Source: Candidatus Hermodarchaeota archaeon (lineage in GTDB: Archaea; Asgardarchaeota; Hermodarchaeia; Hermodarchaeales; Hermodarchaeaceae). Taken from it: a stretch of 51,030 nt of DNA. Every line of letters starts with the position of its first letter. The first letter of the stretch is position 1. The notes under the pieces are model-generated. The model made no database searches and was not told the DNA's origin. It saw only the letters and a program-made list of their open reading frames with translations. Of the stretch, positions 1 through 9,414 are shown in pieces. The stretch is from positions 1 to 51,030 of the forward strand of contig JAEOSV010000151.1 in assembly GCA_016840185.1 (NCBI GenBank). Direction: 5' to 3'. A program made the translations under genes and the position numbers.

Positions 1-2328
1 AAATTCAGCCAATCGTAGCAATTGTTTGACTCGCACGTCTTCTCGTTCATAGGGAATCAAGGGATTGGTCCCATCAACTTTGCCCGTTCGTAACTCAACC
101 GCACCTTCTGCACCCAGGAGGACAGGACCACGTTTTTCATCTAAGACAATGGCAAAGCCTACGCCTTCATGAGCGACGAGTTTGGACACAAACCCAGGAA
201 ACTGTTTCTCAAAGTCCTGAAGTGTAAGGCGTCCTTTCTGCGTTTTGAAGTAGATTTGGGCCAAGTTCCCAGATGCGCACACGATAACGTCCTCGTCTGT
301 AAGGTGTTCACCAGTATCTACTTTATCTCCCTCTTCTTTATCGCGATAGAAGTGGCGAAGCACATTCCTTCCCTCCTTCCCTTCGACTTCTTCATGTCCG
401 GTGTTTAGGTCATCGACTAAGCCACCCACATAGCCTACATGGGCATCGATGGCTTCTATTTCACCCACGGTGAGTTTACCTTCGAGTAGGTTCCCGAGAA
501 GGTCCTTGAGAGTAATTTCATAGCGTTGTTTGAAGGTCCAGCCTAGAGATTGACCGTGATCAGAGAGGACAAAGAGGTGGTAGGGTCTTGGGGCGAGGTT
601 TTCGATTGCGTGGAGTACACGTCGGATTTGTTTGTCAAGACCGCGAAGAGCTTTCTGAGCATCTGTAGTGTGTGGACCCGAATGATGAGCGATTTCATCG
701 TACCCAAGGTATGTGACGTAAATACCCGGTGACCCTCGTACAATATCTTGGATAACCATGGATGTGGCAATGTCTCGCATGAAAATATTGGTTGCGGCTC
801 GAACGCCTGGGTAGAACTTGTGAAAGCGATTCTGCCGTGGTTTGCGTCGTGTAATGGTCTGTTTGATTATCTGGCCAATTTCAACAATTAGATCCCAGAT
901 AGTATAGATGATACTGCGGTTCATTGCCCAAGGGTTAAGGAGATAGTAATAGAGATCCTTACTTCTTCGCTCACTGGCAATCTCATCCTTCTTGCTGAGC
1001 GTTGACATGGTAAAGAACGAATAGGTCGCATCACCGCTTACCAAGTTGCTAACACTTGCACCCCCGTTTCGAAGCAATCCCTTTCCGTTTGAGGCACGTT
1101 TCTCAATGGTGTAGGCATCAGGTTGATGATTGGAGGTCATCATGCGGTCCTCATCTTTGATATACCAGCGAAAAGCGGGGATATCCTTGTTATTCCCGTG
1201 GAGAATGCCTGCTTGACAGGAGGATGTCATTGAGGGTATCCCGCAATCCCAACCAGTGAGTTCGTGGCTTCCACGGTTGAGTAGTTTTTGGACGGTAGGC
1301 ATATACTCCTTCTTCAAGACTTGTTGAATCTCAGGGTAGCTGAGTCCATCGATTTCCAATGCGACGACGCCAGGGGTTTGTGGAATATCTTCGGGTTTGA
1401 TTTCTTTCTGGATTTGTTTGGCAACATATTGGTTGAAGAATGTGCTATCATCGTCAAGCCCAACAACATTGACCACAATGGCGTTGAAGGCAGCGAAAAT
1501 CAATCCAGCGATAAGTGCAGCCGAGATATTCACAACAAAAAATCCTGGCATAAACCAACCGATAATCCAAAAGAGAAATCCATTGATGAGAAACATCAAG
1601 ACGAAGGTAATTGCAAAACCTAACCACCAACGTGCCACCAACGAAACTAGTTTTGTGAATAAAGGACGAACGAGCACGTTGGCAATCGCAATAATGGCAA
1701 CTACGATGTAAACGACGCCTAGCGCAAAGAGAAAATCATCCGGTAGCCCTTGGATGATGATACCCCCGTATAGCCAAGCGGTGACTAGTAGACAGAGGGC
1801 GTCAAGATTCCAGGTGAGAATGAAACGTCCAAATCGGACATTGCGAACTGAAGTACTATCCAGTTGCCATATCAAGAACGCTCCCACGAAGAACACATTT
1901 ATTGCTAGGACCCCAAAGAAAAGACCAAGCGCTAAATCCAGTAGAATAAGATTGCCACCGGGGGGATACGGGTAGAGGATTTTGAACAGATAGGTGATGA
2001 TTCCCCCTGTAATGGCAAGGATGGATACACCGATGCCGAGGGGAATTGCCCACGATTTCTTATAAGCGGTGCCTAGAGCCACAATCATACCAATAAGGGC
2101 TACAACAGTGAGGGTGACTCCAATTGTTAGCATGAAGGCAATTAAGAAGTTCGTTGGGAGTCCGGTTTGTGTGAATAGATAGAGAATGAGATCAAAGTTG
2201 TTGACAGGAATTAAGCTAATGATTGCTCCCGCTGCTGCGAAGGCAAACATTAACACGAAATCGATGCCAGCAATGATTCGAACAGTACGTGGAGCTAGAA
2301 CAACTTCAGTATGTTTGGTTTCGCCCAT
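1..2328 (-). CDS. Membrane-anchored alkaline phosphatase superfamily (phosphodiesterase-type) protein, 3' end cut by window
   Basis: The minus-strand frame stays open for 776 codons from an ATG at 2328 (AGGAG just upstream) to the window edge, so the C-terminus is missing. About the first 290 residues are hydrophobic, with at least six predicted membrane segments resembling the holin-like membrane region found fused to such enzymes. The rest is an alkaline-phosphatase-like hydrolase domain. Visible metal and nucleophile motifs are ALEIDGLS (first Asp), PSMTSSCQAGILHG (Thr or Ser nucleophile region), YLGYDEIAHHSGP (Asp and His) and VLSDHGQSLG (Asp-His). Such enzymes hydrolyse phosphodiester or phosphomonoester bonds; the substrate cannot be read from the sequence. 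The catalytic domain probably faces outside, being tethered by the membrane part. It is divergent from the AOR gene. The family call is firm; the exact function is open. Confidence 0.85.
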   Translation of the reverse strand, partial: MGETKHTEVVLAPRTVRIIAGIDFVLMFAFAAAGAIISLIPVNNFDLILYLFTQTGLPTNFLIAFMLTIGVTLTVVALIGMIVALGTAYKKSWAIPLGIGVSILAITGGIITYLFKILYPYPPGGNLILLDLALGLFFGVLAINVFFVGAFLIWQLDSTSVRNVRFGRFILTWNLDALCLLVTAWLYGGIIIQGLPDDFLFALGVVYIVVAIIAIANVLVRPLFTKLVSLVARWWLGFAITFVLMFLINGFLFWIIGWFMPGFFVVNISAALIAGLIFAAFNAIVVNVVGLDDDSTFFNQYVAKQIQKEIKPEDIPQTPGVVALEIDGLSYPEIQQVLKKEYMPTVQKLLNRGSHELTGWDCGIPSMTSSCQAGILHGNNKDIPAFRWYIKDEDRMMTSNHQPDAYTIEKRASNGKGLLRNGGASVSNLVSGDATYSFFTMSTLSKKDEIASERRSKDLYYYLLNPWAMNRSIIYTIWDLIVEIGQIIKQTITRRKPRQNRFHKFYPGVRAATNIFMRDIATSMVIQDIVRGSPGIYVTYLGYDEIAHHSGPHTTDAQKALRGLDKQIRRVLHAIENLAPRPYHLFVLSDHGQSLGWTFKQRYEITLKDLLGNLLEGKLTVGEIEAIDAHVGYVGGLVDDLNTGHEEVEGKEGRNVLRHFYRDKEEGDKVDTGEHLTDEDVIVCASGNLAQIYFKTQKGRLTLQDFEKQFPGFVSKLVAHEGVGFAIVLDEKRGPVLLGAEGAVELRTGKVDGTNPLIPYEREDVRVKQLLRLAEF

Positions 2329-2482
2329 GGTGTTTCTCCTCTTACTGAAGTGTTACTTTCAGCAAGATTGATGTTAATTATCTTATTGTTTTTCAAATAC
2401 TCCCTGAGTGTGTGAATCTGCGAAAGCTATTTGTGGAATCTGCTCGGACTGAGTGCAAGATTCAGTGTTTGGTGTGTTAAAC

Positions 2483-4315
2483 ATGAAGGGCTGGACTGGA
2501 CAACTATTACGCGTCAACCTAACGACGAAAAAAGCAACTGTTGAAACCTATTCAAAGGATTTGGCCTTACAGTTTGTAGGTGGCCGCGGTTTTGCCGCAA
2601 AAATCCTTTGGGATGAAGTGCCACGAGGAACTGATCCTTTGTCACCAGGGAACAAGTTCATTGCAGCGGTTGGACCGCTATCTGGGCTCTCAATGCCGAA
2701 TGTCGGGAAAACGGTTGTGGCTTCGAAAAGCCCCTTAACAGGTATCTATGGAGACGGAAATCTTGGATCACATTTTGGGTCACAACTTCGTCGATCAGGG
2801 TATGATCTTGTTGTTGTTGAAGGAAAGGCAGAGAACCCATCCTACGTTTTGATTGAGGATGCTGATGTGAGTGTTCTTGATGCAGACCAGTTATGGGGTG
2901 TTGGTGCCTTTGAAGCGGAACAGAAACTGGAGAATAAACATGGCAAGAACATTGGTACCCTCATGATTGGGCAGGGCGGCGAGAATCTTGTGAAATTTGC
3001 TGTGGTTCGTTCCATGATGGGGCGAGCAGGTGGTCGTCCAGGTATGGGAACCGTTATGGGTTCCAAGAATCTAAAGGCCTTAGTGGCGAAGGGTAGTAAA
3101 ACGCCTGAGATTGCTGATCTGGCAGCATTTCGTCAACTTGGTCGTGATGGTTTCAAGGATATTCGCGATAAGCCAGGATATGATCATTGGATGACACAGG
3201 GAACTATGTTGATTCACTCCTGGTGTCAGGAATTCAGTGTTCTTCCCAGTTACAATTTCAGGGAAGGACAGTTCGAACATGCGGATGCCCTCAACGGAGA
3301 TGCAATGGAGCCACTGAAGGTGAAAACCCGTGGATGTCCTTCGTGTACCATGCAATGTGGCCACTGTATTCAAGACTCCGAGGGTAAGTCGGCTGAGCTA
3401 GATTACGAGAACGTGGCGCTCCTGGGCTCAAACATTGGTATGCGAGATTTACGGGAAGTCGCTACTTTGAACCGGTTAGCTGATGAATACGGCCTAGACA
3501 CAATTTCATTAGGAAGTACAATTGGGTTTGCAATGGAAGCGTCGGAAAAAGGCTTACTCGAAGATAAACTCGATTGGGGTGACTTCCAAGCAACCAGGCA
3601 ACTGGTTTCAGATATTGCATTTCGAAGAGGTTCGTTGGGATCAGAACTGGCTGAAGGAACACGAAACTTCGCAATGAAGATAGGGAAGGGCGCGATGGAT
3701 TTTGCCATGCAAATCAAGGGATTAGAAATCTCTGGGTATGATTGTCATGCAGCCCCAGGAATGGCGCTGGCGTTTGGTGTCTGTTCCATAGGAGCCCATC
3801 ACAAGGAGAGTTGGATCATCACCTACGAAGTCGATGTTGGTCGTGAATCCTATGACGAAAGTAAAGTTGACAAAATCATTGAACTTCAACGAATTCGGGG
3901 TGGGCTCTTTGAACAGCTCGTAGGGTGCCGCTTCCCATGGATTGAGGTGGGATTCGACCTTGAATGGTATCCCAAGTATTTTACCGCCGCAACGGGGTTG
4001 AAGTGGACCCTCGATGACTTTTGGACACTTGCTGATCGTGTCTATTCACTTGTTCGGTCTTTTGGAATTCGTGAGTATAATGGAGAATGGGATCGATTCA
4101 TGGATTATCCCCCTGCCCGATGGTTCGAGGAGCCTTTATCTTGTGGTCCCTTAACGGGAGCCAAGCTTGACAAGGAGAACTACGATAAGATGCTGTCGTG
4201 GTATTATCAAAAACGGGGTTGGGATGAACGTGGAATCCCAACGAAGAAACGACTGACTGAGCAAGGATTAGACTGGGTAATTTCTGAACTAGAAGAGGTC
4301 ACGAATCTAGAGTAA
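2483..4315 (+). CDS. aor: Tungsten-dependent aldehyde:ferredoxin oxidoreductase family protein
   Basis: A 610-residue protein of full family length. It begins MKGWTGQLLRVNLTT, the usual AOR N-terminus, so I prefer the ATG at 2483 over the in-frame GTG at 2453. The 4Fe-4S ligands match the classical arrangement: C285, C288 and C292 in CPSCTMQC, and C482 in LVGCRFPW. The pterin-contact region GLDTISLG and the C-terminal signature GWDERGIPT are present. The family oxidises aldehydes to acids with a tungsten bis-pterin cofactor and passes electrons to ferredoxin in the cytoplasm. The paralogous groups (AOR, FOR, GAPOR and others) differ in substrate, and I cannot choose a subtype. The W/Mo cofactor gene mobA and another tungsten or molybdenum enzyme (FwdB) are in the same window. 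Confidence 0.93.
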   Translation: MKGWTGQLLRVNLTTKKATVETYSKDLALQFVGGRGFAAKILWDEVPRGTDPLSPGNKFIAAVGPLSGLSMPNVGKTVVASKSPLTGIYGDGNLGSHFGSQLRRSGYDLVVVEGKAENPSYVLIEDADVSVLDADQLWGVGAFEAEQKLENKHGKNIGTLMIGQGGENLVKFAVVRSMMGRAGGRPGMGTVMGSKNLKALVAKGSKTPEIADLAAFRQLGRDGFKDIRDKPGYDHWMTQGTMLIHSWCQEFSVLPSYNFREGQFEHADALNGDAMEPLKVKTRGCPSCTMQCGHCIQDSEGKSAELDYENVALLGSNIGMRDLREVATLNRLADEYGLDTISLGSTIGFAMEASEKGLLEDKLDWGDFQATRQLVSDIAFRRGSLGSELAEGTRNFAMKIGKGAMDFAMQIKGLEISGYDCHAAPGMALAFGVCSIGAHHKESWIITYEVDVGRESYDESKVDKIIELQRIRGGLFEQLVGCRFPWIEVGFDLEWYPKYFTAATGLKWTLDDFWTLADRVYSLVRSFGIREYNGEWDRFMDYPPARWFEEPLSCGPLTGAKLDKENYDKMLSWYYQKRGWDERGIPTKKRLTEQGLDWVISELEEVTNLE

Positions 4316-4339
4316 CTTCCCAAGCCGTATTGCCATCTG

Positions 4340-4897
4340 CTAGTCCGATTTGTCAGCGAAGGTTATGCAAAAGACACAATGAGGAGAACCTTGGAGCCGT
4401 CCTTCGGTTTGAGTGACACGTACAAGATAGGGGACTTTGAGATTATCAACCCAGTGTTGTAAGAGTCCTTCAAGCATGCCTGAGAGTAGTTCACAATATC
4501 GTAAATCGAGTTCAGCTTCGAATGTATCTTGAGAACAAATGGGGCACGATTCGGTTCGGAGAATGAGGGTGCGGTCGTCGGCGAATTCTAAAGTATTTGG
4601 TTTAGTTCCAGTAGCCAGTTCCCAGTTCCGTGCAAGGTACTCATCGACGCGATTAAGAAAGAGGTCTGGAGCTTTGGGGAAGAAGTCTTCTGGGGGTTCA
4701 CCATAGCGGCTGACAAGCCCTAAAAGCAGAGGCGTAGTCATGGTTTTTCCAAGTGAGTGAAGTGCGCGTTCGATAGCGGTGGGATTTCCTGCATACTCGA
4801 CAGAGAGGGCTTCCACTAGGCGAAGATAGAAAATCGGGAGCAGCGGTCCCGAAAAGAGTGGAGGTTTGTCTTGTGGCGCAGCTTCGTCAGGATTCAA
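4340..4897 (-). CDS. V4R / TRAPP-Bet3-fold-like domain protein
   Basis: A 185-residue protein from a TTG start, with AAGGA about ten bases upstream; the nearby ATG is out of frame and stops after four codons. The C-terminal half looks like a V4R domain: CPIC at about residue 118, a helix-rich YCELLSGMLEGLLQHW stretch, then the terminal hairpin with GSPHCVFCITF, like the closing GDPYC-F motif of V4R proteins. V4R, Bet3/TRAPP and heme-NO-binding domains share a fold, and four Cys residues here could bind a metal or ligand. It is the last of four same-strand genes after Cdc48, the unknown 282-residue protein and the SPFH protein, with a 42-base gap to the SPFH gene. The role is unknown; sensing or scaffolding is a guess. 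Confidence 0.55.
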   Translation of the reverse strand: MNPDEAAPQDKPPLFSGPLLPIFYLRLVEALSVEYAGNPTAIERALHSLGKTMTTPLLLGLVSRYGEPPEDFFPKAPDLFLNRVDEYLARNWELATGTKPNTLEFADDRTLILRTESCPICSQDTFEAELDLRYCELLSGMLEGLLQHWVDNLKVPYLVRVTQTEGRLQGSPHCVFCITFADKSD

Positions 4898-4939
4898 ATT
4901 AGTTTCATCCTTCCATTGTTGGGTAATGGGTTTGTATGA

Positions 4940-6196
4940 CTAATCGTCATCAGACTCTTTTTCTTCTTGGGCTTCTTCCCTTGCCGCAGATTTACTTGGT
5001 TTTCCTTTGATAGCCGCTTTGACACGTTCTTTTCTGGATTCTTTAGCGGGAGCTCGTTCACGGAGTTGGCGTTCAGCCTCCGCCAAAGGACCCGTGGGAA
5101 TTGTCGCAGGTAAGGTGGGTGCTTGCCCCGTCAGTTCGGCTATTTCAACTGATTTCTCAGCCCATAAGACTTGAGCGGGGTGGACACCAGCGACTCGCCA
5201 ATAGAAGAAGCGGTCCCAGAGTTTTTCTTCAATGGAAAGTACACCAGCAGAAAGTGAGACAAGGTTTAGTCCCAGTCGGTTGAAGGCTTTCGCTACGACC
5301 TTGCGTACTTCGTCCCGGATTTCTGCTTCGTCACGTAGTGCGCTCATGAATTCATGTTCTGAGAACTGATCACGCATGACGTTATCGATGAGTGTTTTAA
5401 GATACTCAACGAGTTCCTGGGAGTTCATAGGAATGCGTTGTTCATGTAGGTTTGTGATTAATTCACGAACATTTTCAACCACGAAGGCAAAGAGGAGCCC
5501 ATAGGGTTCTTGGAGCCGTATTGACCGCTGATAAATCGTTTTAGCTTCTTTACCCGCGCCGGTCTTGACCGGGATATCAAATTCTTCACGACGCCAGGAT
5601 TTACCGGTCCAGGTGAGCCGAGCAAGATCAGAGGTTTGGGTAACTCCAGTATTGGCGTAAACATGAACCCGACCAGTGTAGATGTATACGATATTCGCTT
5701 TGAAACCCTGACCTCGCCATCCAGTCTTAATCAAGGGTGACGGAAAGGTTTCAATGGTATAGGGAGTTTCACTGGGTTCCCAGACTTCATAGACTTTGAA
5801 TTCTCGATTGCCATTGTTGAACTCTTCCCCATAGGCACAACAAATCCAATCGGGAGGTACGTAGATTTTCGCATCCTTTTCCAGGATTTCGATTTGTTCC
5901 ATATCTCGTTCAAGGTCTGGTGGGTGATAGATGAACATTGGGAGTCGGGAATCAGATTCCTGAATTTCTGTTCCCGAGGGTAGTGTCCGCGCCAAGGTTT
6001 TTCCAGTGGAAAACCCACCAAAAGCAGCCAGCCGTGTTAATCGGCGGAAAGCTCGGATTGCTTGGGCACCCTTATCCTTGTGTGGAGCTTGAATCATTTG
6101 AGTCCAATAGTTTTGTCCACCCACATCACCGACAGGAATGCTAGGGTGGGGTCCCAAATGTGGATCAGGTGCCATTAAACATACAGTTTTTGCCAC
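4940..6196 (-). CDS. SPFH/Band 7-like domain protein
   Basis: A 418-residue protein from a GTG start with GGAGG eight bases upstream. Residues of about 95-330 resemble the SPFH group typified by bacterial YdjI: a beta-rich part with TPYTIETFPSPLI and GFKANIVYIYTG, then a helical part (VENVRELITNL, EYLKTLIDNVMRDQF) and KAFNRLGLNLVSLSAGVLSI, which matches the usual end of an SPFH domain. No clear N-terminal membrane helix is seen, unlike stomatins. The C-terminal 60 residues are a charged Lys/Glu/Arg-rich tail ending EEKESDDD. SPFH proteins form large ring or cage oligomers that organise membranes. It lies in the same gene run as Cdc48, suggesting a working link. Family confidence is moderate because the similarity is judged by eye. 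Confidence 0.6.
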   Translation of the reverse strand: MAKTVCLMAPDPHLGPHPSIPVGDVGGQNYWTQMIQAPHKDKGAQAIRAFRRLTRLAAFGGFSTGKTLARTLPSGTEIQESDSRLPMFIYHPPDLERDMEQIEILEKDAKIYVPPDWICCAYGEEFNNGNREFKVYEVWEPSETPYTIETFPSPLIKTGWRGQGFKANIVYIYTGRVHVYANTGVTQTSDLARLTWTGKSWRREEFDIPVKTGAGKEAKTIYQRSIRLQEPYGLLFAFVVENVRELITNLHEQRIPMNSQELVEYLKTLIDNVMRDQFSEHEFMSALRDEAEIRDEVRKVVAKAFNRLGLNLVSLSAGVLSIEEKLWDRFFYWRVAGVHPAQVLWAEKSVEIAELTGQAPTLPATIPTGPLAEAERQLRERAPAKESRKERVKAAIKGKPSKSAAREEAQEEKESDDD

Positions 6197-6258
6197 GATG
6201 AAAGCCTCCTTCTCATATGTGCGAATACTTCTAACTTCAAATAACTATTGGTGAGTGG

Positions 6259-7107
6259 TTAAAATCCTGTGATTTCATACCGGTCACCGAGACGTTCTCC
6301 TTTTACTTCTTCTTTGCTTCGCCATTCCTCGATGAGTTGTTGAACCTTTTGCTGCAATGCAATGTTTGAGGATTGAGCAATCCAGTCCATGGCGATATGG
6401 ACGTGATCTCCTCGAAGAGTTATTGTGCGGGCAACCGCGTCGTAATAACCTCCTTGTCCTTTTTTCCCGATGAATGAGATAAAGGCGGAAAACAGGTTTT
6501 GCGCCTTTTTATTATAACTTTGAAGCATGCTTTCAGGTACAACCGTCATTTGTTGGTTGATTCGTTTTCCGACGAGGTCATAGATGGCGGTTTCTGTTGT
6601 TGCTTCGTGTTTGACGCCACTTTCTAGAAGTGTGAAAAAGTCGATGGGTCCGGTGAAGCAGTTTTTGAAAAAGTCATGGCTGGTCCGTTGGAAGTCAAGT
6701 AGTTCTCCGGTGGCTTTGACGTAGACCACCTCTTGCACTCCATCTGAGCGTTCAATCACGAGATTCATGTGTTTTTTCCATTTCGAATAGCTCTCTGGAT
6801 GCTCTTGGAGTTCCGGAAGGAACACGAGTGGAACGTTGAAAAAGACCTTGCTGTGTTTGAACGCTTTCTCCAATTCACCCTTGTAGGCTTCAGTTGGTGG
6901 GAGGCCTTCGACTTCCGCGACGAAAGCAGCCCGATAGCTTGTTAGCAGGAAATGACCATCTTGCCCTTTGACCATAATAGGCTCCGTGCCAGCCCGAACA
7001 CCTTTTGCAATCTTTGCTTTAGCAACAAGAAGCAATGTTTCATCGGCTTTGGGGAGAATACTTTTTGCAATGGTTAATTTCTCAGTTGGTTCGAGTTCCC
7101 ATGTCAA
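6259..7107 (-). CDS. Conserved hypothetical protein, possible PH/GRAM-like N-terminal domain
   Basis: A 282-residue soluble protein between the SPFH gene (62 bases away) and cdc48 (48 bases away), all on one strand. The start is TTG at 7107, with AAGGT about eight bases upstream. I do not recognise the family with certainty. Residues of about 25-65 show a beta-rich run with GHFLLTSYRAAFVAEVEG, which resembles the strand-turn-strand centre of GRAM, GLUE or bacterial PH-like domains (typically a -LT-R--F pattern). The middle is mixed, and the C-terminal third is mainly helical (IALQQKVQQLIEEWRSKEE). No catalytic motif, signal peptide or membrane helix is visible. Its position between an SPFH scaffold and Cdc48 suggests an adaptor or membrane-recognition part, but that is inference only. 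Confidence 0.5.
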   Translation of the reverse strand: MTWELEPTEKLTIAKSILPKADETLLLVAKAKIAKGVRAGTEPIMVKGQDGHFLLTSYRAAFVAEVEGLPPTEAYKGELEKAFKHSKVFFNVPLVFLPELQEHPESYSKWKKHMNLVIERSDGVQEVVYVKATGELLDFQRTSHDFFKNCFTGPIDFFTLLESGVKHEATTETAIYDLVGKRINQQMTVVPESMLQSYNKKAQNLFSAFISFIGKKGQGGYYDAVARTITLRGDHVHIAMDWIAQSSNIALQQKVQQLIEEWRSKEEVKGERLGDRYEITGF

Positions 7108-7155
7108 TGCAATTACCTTCCATTTGTGTTTACGGTTCGAGTTTTGGTTATTTGA

Positions 7156-9306
7156 CTATTGTCCAAGAAACTTGGCGGCAAATTGGGTGAACTGTTCCAT
7201 GGTTTCTTTTGTAATGCTTGGTTTTGTAGAAGCTAGAGCTTCTTGGAAATGTGCCATACTAACACGCGAGGCATCCAAATTTGTACGAAGAACTACCAGA
7301 ACTGCTTTGCGACACACATTCTGGATATCAGCACCGGAGAAGCCTTCGGCGGAAGAGGCGAGTTGATCGAGGTTTACATCTTCAGCCAGGGGCATATTTC
7401 GTGTATGCACCTGGAAAATGGCTCGTCGAGCTGTAAGGTTTGGCGGTGGGGTGAACACAAAGATATCAAATCGACCGGGACGGAGTAAAGCAGTGTCAAT
7501 CATATCCGGTCGGTTTGTAGCGGCTAAGACTACGACACTTTCTAGTTCTTCCATTCCGTCCATTTCGACGAGTAGTTGGTTTACAATGCGTTCGCTTACG
7601 CGACTATCAAATCCTGATCCACGGCGTGGGGCAATATTATCGAGTTCGTCGATGAACAGTACTGAGGGGGCGGCTTGTCGGGCGCGACGGAAGATTTCAG
7701 CAATTATCTTTTCCGACTCGCCCACCCATTTACTCATCACTTCTGCACCACGAATACTAATGAAATTAGCTTGACTCTCAGTGGCCACCGCTTTTGCAAG
7801 CAATGTTTTACCGGTGCCTGGAGGGCCAAAGAGGAGAACACCTTTTGGTGGACTAATATTGAATCGTGAGAAGACATCGGGACGGCTAATCGGTAATTCA
7901 ACTGCTTCACGGAGTGCTTGTTTTGCTGTCTCCATACCTCCAACATCTTCCCAACGGACCATTGGAACTTCAATAGTGATCTCTCGCAGGGCAGAAGGTT
8001 CAACCACTTGTCGGGCAGTTTTGAAATCGTTGGCAGTAACAATAATCTGATTGATCATTTCCGGAGAAATTTGCATGTCATGTTCTTCGATTTTCGGGAG
8101 CACTCGCCGAAGAGCACCCAAGGCGGCTTCCTTAACTAAAAAGGCCAAATCCGATCCTACAAACCCGTGGGTTCCTTGAGCAATTTGGTGTAGATCCACT
8201 GATTCATCCAGAGGTACTCCTCGAGTATGAACCCGAATGATGTCGTAGCGTCCTCGCGTATCTGGAACGGATATATGGATTTCACGGTCAAATCGTCCAG
8301 GACGTCGAAGAGCAGGATCAACGGCGTCTAGCCGATTTGTAGCAGCAAGCACAAAGACTTGGTCCCGGTCTTGGAGTCCGTCCATTAAGGTGAGCAATTG
8401 GGCAACGATGCGGCTTTCCATTCCGCCAGATTCGCGGCGGGCGGCGATAGCATCGATTTCATCAATGAAGATGATGGCGGGTTTATTCTTCTCTGCCTCT
8501 TGAAAGGCGTCACGAAGGAACTTCTCGGATTCACCATAGTATTGGCTCACAATTTCTGGACCATTGATGGCACGAAAGAACGCTTCGCTTTCTGTTGCAA
8601 CGGTTTTTGCTAGCAGAGTTTTCCCACAGCCTGGAGGACCATGAAGGAGCACACCACGAGGGGGTTCGATTTTTAAGCGGGCAAAGAGCTCAGGATGACG
8701 AATCGGAAGCTCGACTATCTCGCGGATTCGTGATATTGCCTCATCTAGTCCACCAACATCATCGTAGGTGGCAGTGGCAATTACCGGTGTTTCTTCTGGA
8801 GCTTCTTTGCGGAGTTGAAGATCCGTATTTGCATTTACGATGACATTACCAGTTGGAACGGTTTTTGCTACATAGAATTTGGCTTCACTGAGGGCAAATG
8901 CAGCTCTGCCGACAGCAATGATGATGTCTTTTTTGATGGGTTTGTCAAGGAGATTGGTTTTCAATAACGATGTGGCTAATTCTTGTCGGTATTCGATTTC
9001 TTCTCCTTTGAGTGGGGTCAACACGACTGTCCTAGCAGGTTGTGCTTCGATTCCCTGTATTGTTACCATGTCACCAATTCGGACACCCGCATTGAGTCGG
9101 GTAAGGCCGTCCATTTTGATTACATTCTTTTCTTGAATTGTGGAGTCCCGGACAGCGAGGGCGCAGACACCTTTCTTGCCAACGATTTCTACCATTGAAC
9201 CGTCTGTAAGTTGTAGTTGGTCTAATATGGTAGGATCAACCCGAACAGTGAATCGTCCTACATCTACGGCACTCGCTTCTGCCACACGTACCGATGCTAC
9301 ACTCAT
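7156..9306 (-). CDS. cdc48: Cdc48/p97/VAT-type double AAA+ ATPase
   Basis: A 716-residue protein. The order is an N domain (double-psi barrel plus four-stranded barrel, about 1-185), then D1 and D2 AAA modules. D1 has Walker A GPPGCGKT at residues 223-230, Walker B IIFIDEIDAIA and the second region of homology ATNRLDAVDPALRRPGRFD. D2 has GPPGTGKT at 494-501, VLFIDELDNIAPRRG and ATNRPDMIDTALLRPGRFD. Pore-loop positions are QYYGES in D1 and KWVGES in D2. The ATG at 9306 is chosen because the family N-terminus begins there and a longer frame would run into the divergent gene. The tail ends KFLGQ, so there is no HbYX proteasome-docking motif. Cdc48 hexamers unfold or extract proteins using ATP. 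Three unusual genes follow on the same strand. Confidence 0.97.
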   Translation of the reverse strand: MSVASVRVAEASAVDVGRFTVRVDPTILDQLQLTDGSMVEIVGKKGVCALAVRDSTIQEKNVIKMDGLTRLNAGVRIGDMVTIQGIEAQPARTVVLTPLKGEEIEYRQELATSLLKTNLLDKPIKKDIIIAVGRAAFALSEAKFYVAKTVPTGNVIVNANTDLQLRKEAPEETPVIATATYDDVGGLDEAISRIREIVELPIRHPELFARLKIEPPRGVLLHGPPGCGKTLLAKTVATESEAFFRAINGPEIVSQYYGESEKFLRDAFQEAEKNKPAIIFIDEIDAIAARRESGGMESRIVAQLLTLMDGLQDRDQVFVLAATNRLDAVDPALRRPGRFDREIHISVPDTRGRYDIIRVHTRGVPLDESVDLHQIAQGTHGFVGSDLAFLVKEAALGALRRVLPKIEEHDMQISPEMINQIIVTANDFKTARQVVEPSALREITIEVPMVRWEDVGGMETAKQALREAVELPISRPDVFSRFNISPPKGVLLFGPPGTGKTLLAKAVATESQANFISIRGAEVMSKWVGESEKIIAEIFRRARQAAPSVLFIDELDNIAPRRGSGFDSRVSERIVNQLLVEMDGMEELESVVVLAATNRPDMIDTALLRPGRFDIFVFTPPPNLTARRAIFQVHTRNMPLAEDVNLDQLASSAEGFSGADIQNVCRKAVLVVLRTNLDASRVSMAHFQEALASTKPSITKETMEQFTQFAAKFLGQ

Positions 9307-9414
9307 TTTAACCACACACAATTGGTGATTTGGATAGATGAGTACCTTGGTATTACCGTTGCGAGTAGCATATTTAACTTCGGCGCCTGATAGGAGAATA
9401 AGGGTTGAAACACT

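Noticed and set aside
169..2371. Several plus-strand frames of 60-111 codons
   Set aside because: They lie antisense to the continuous phosphodiesterase frame and have no family features or ribosome sites.
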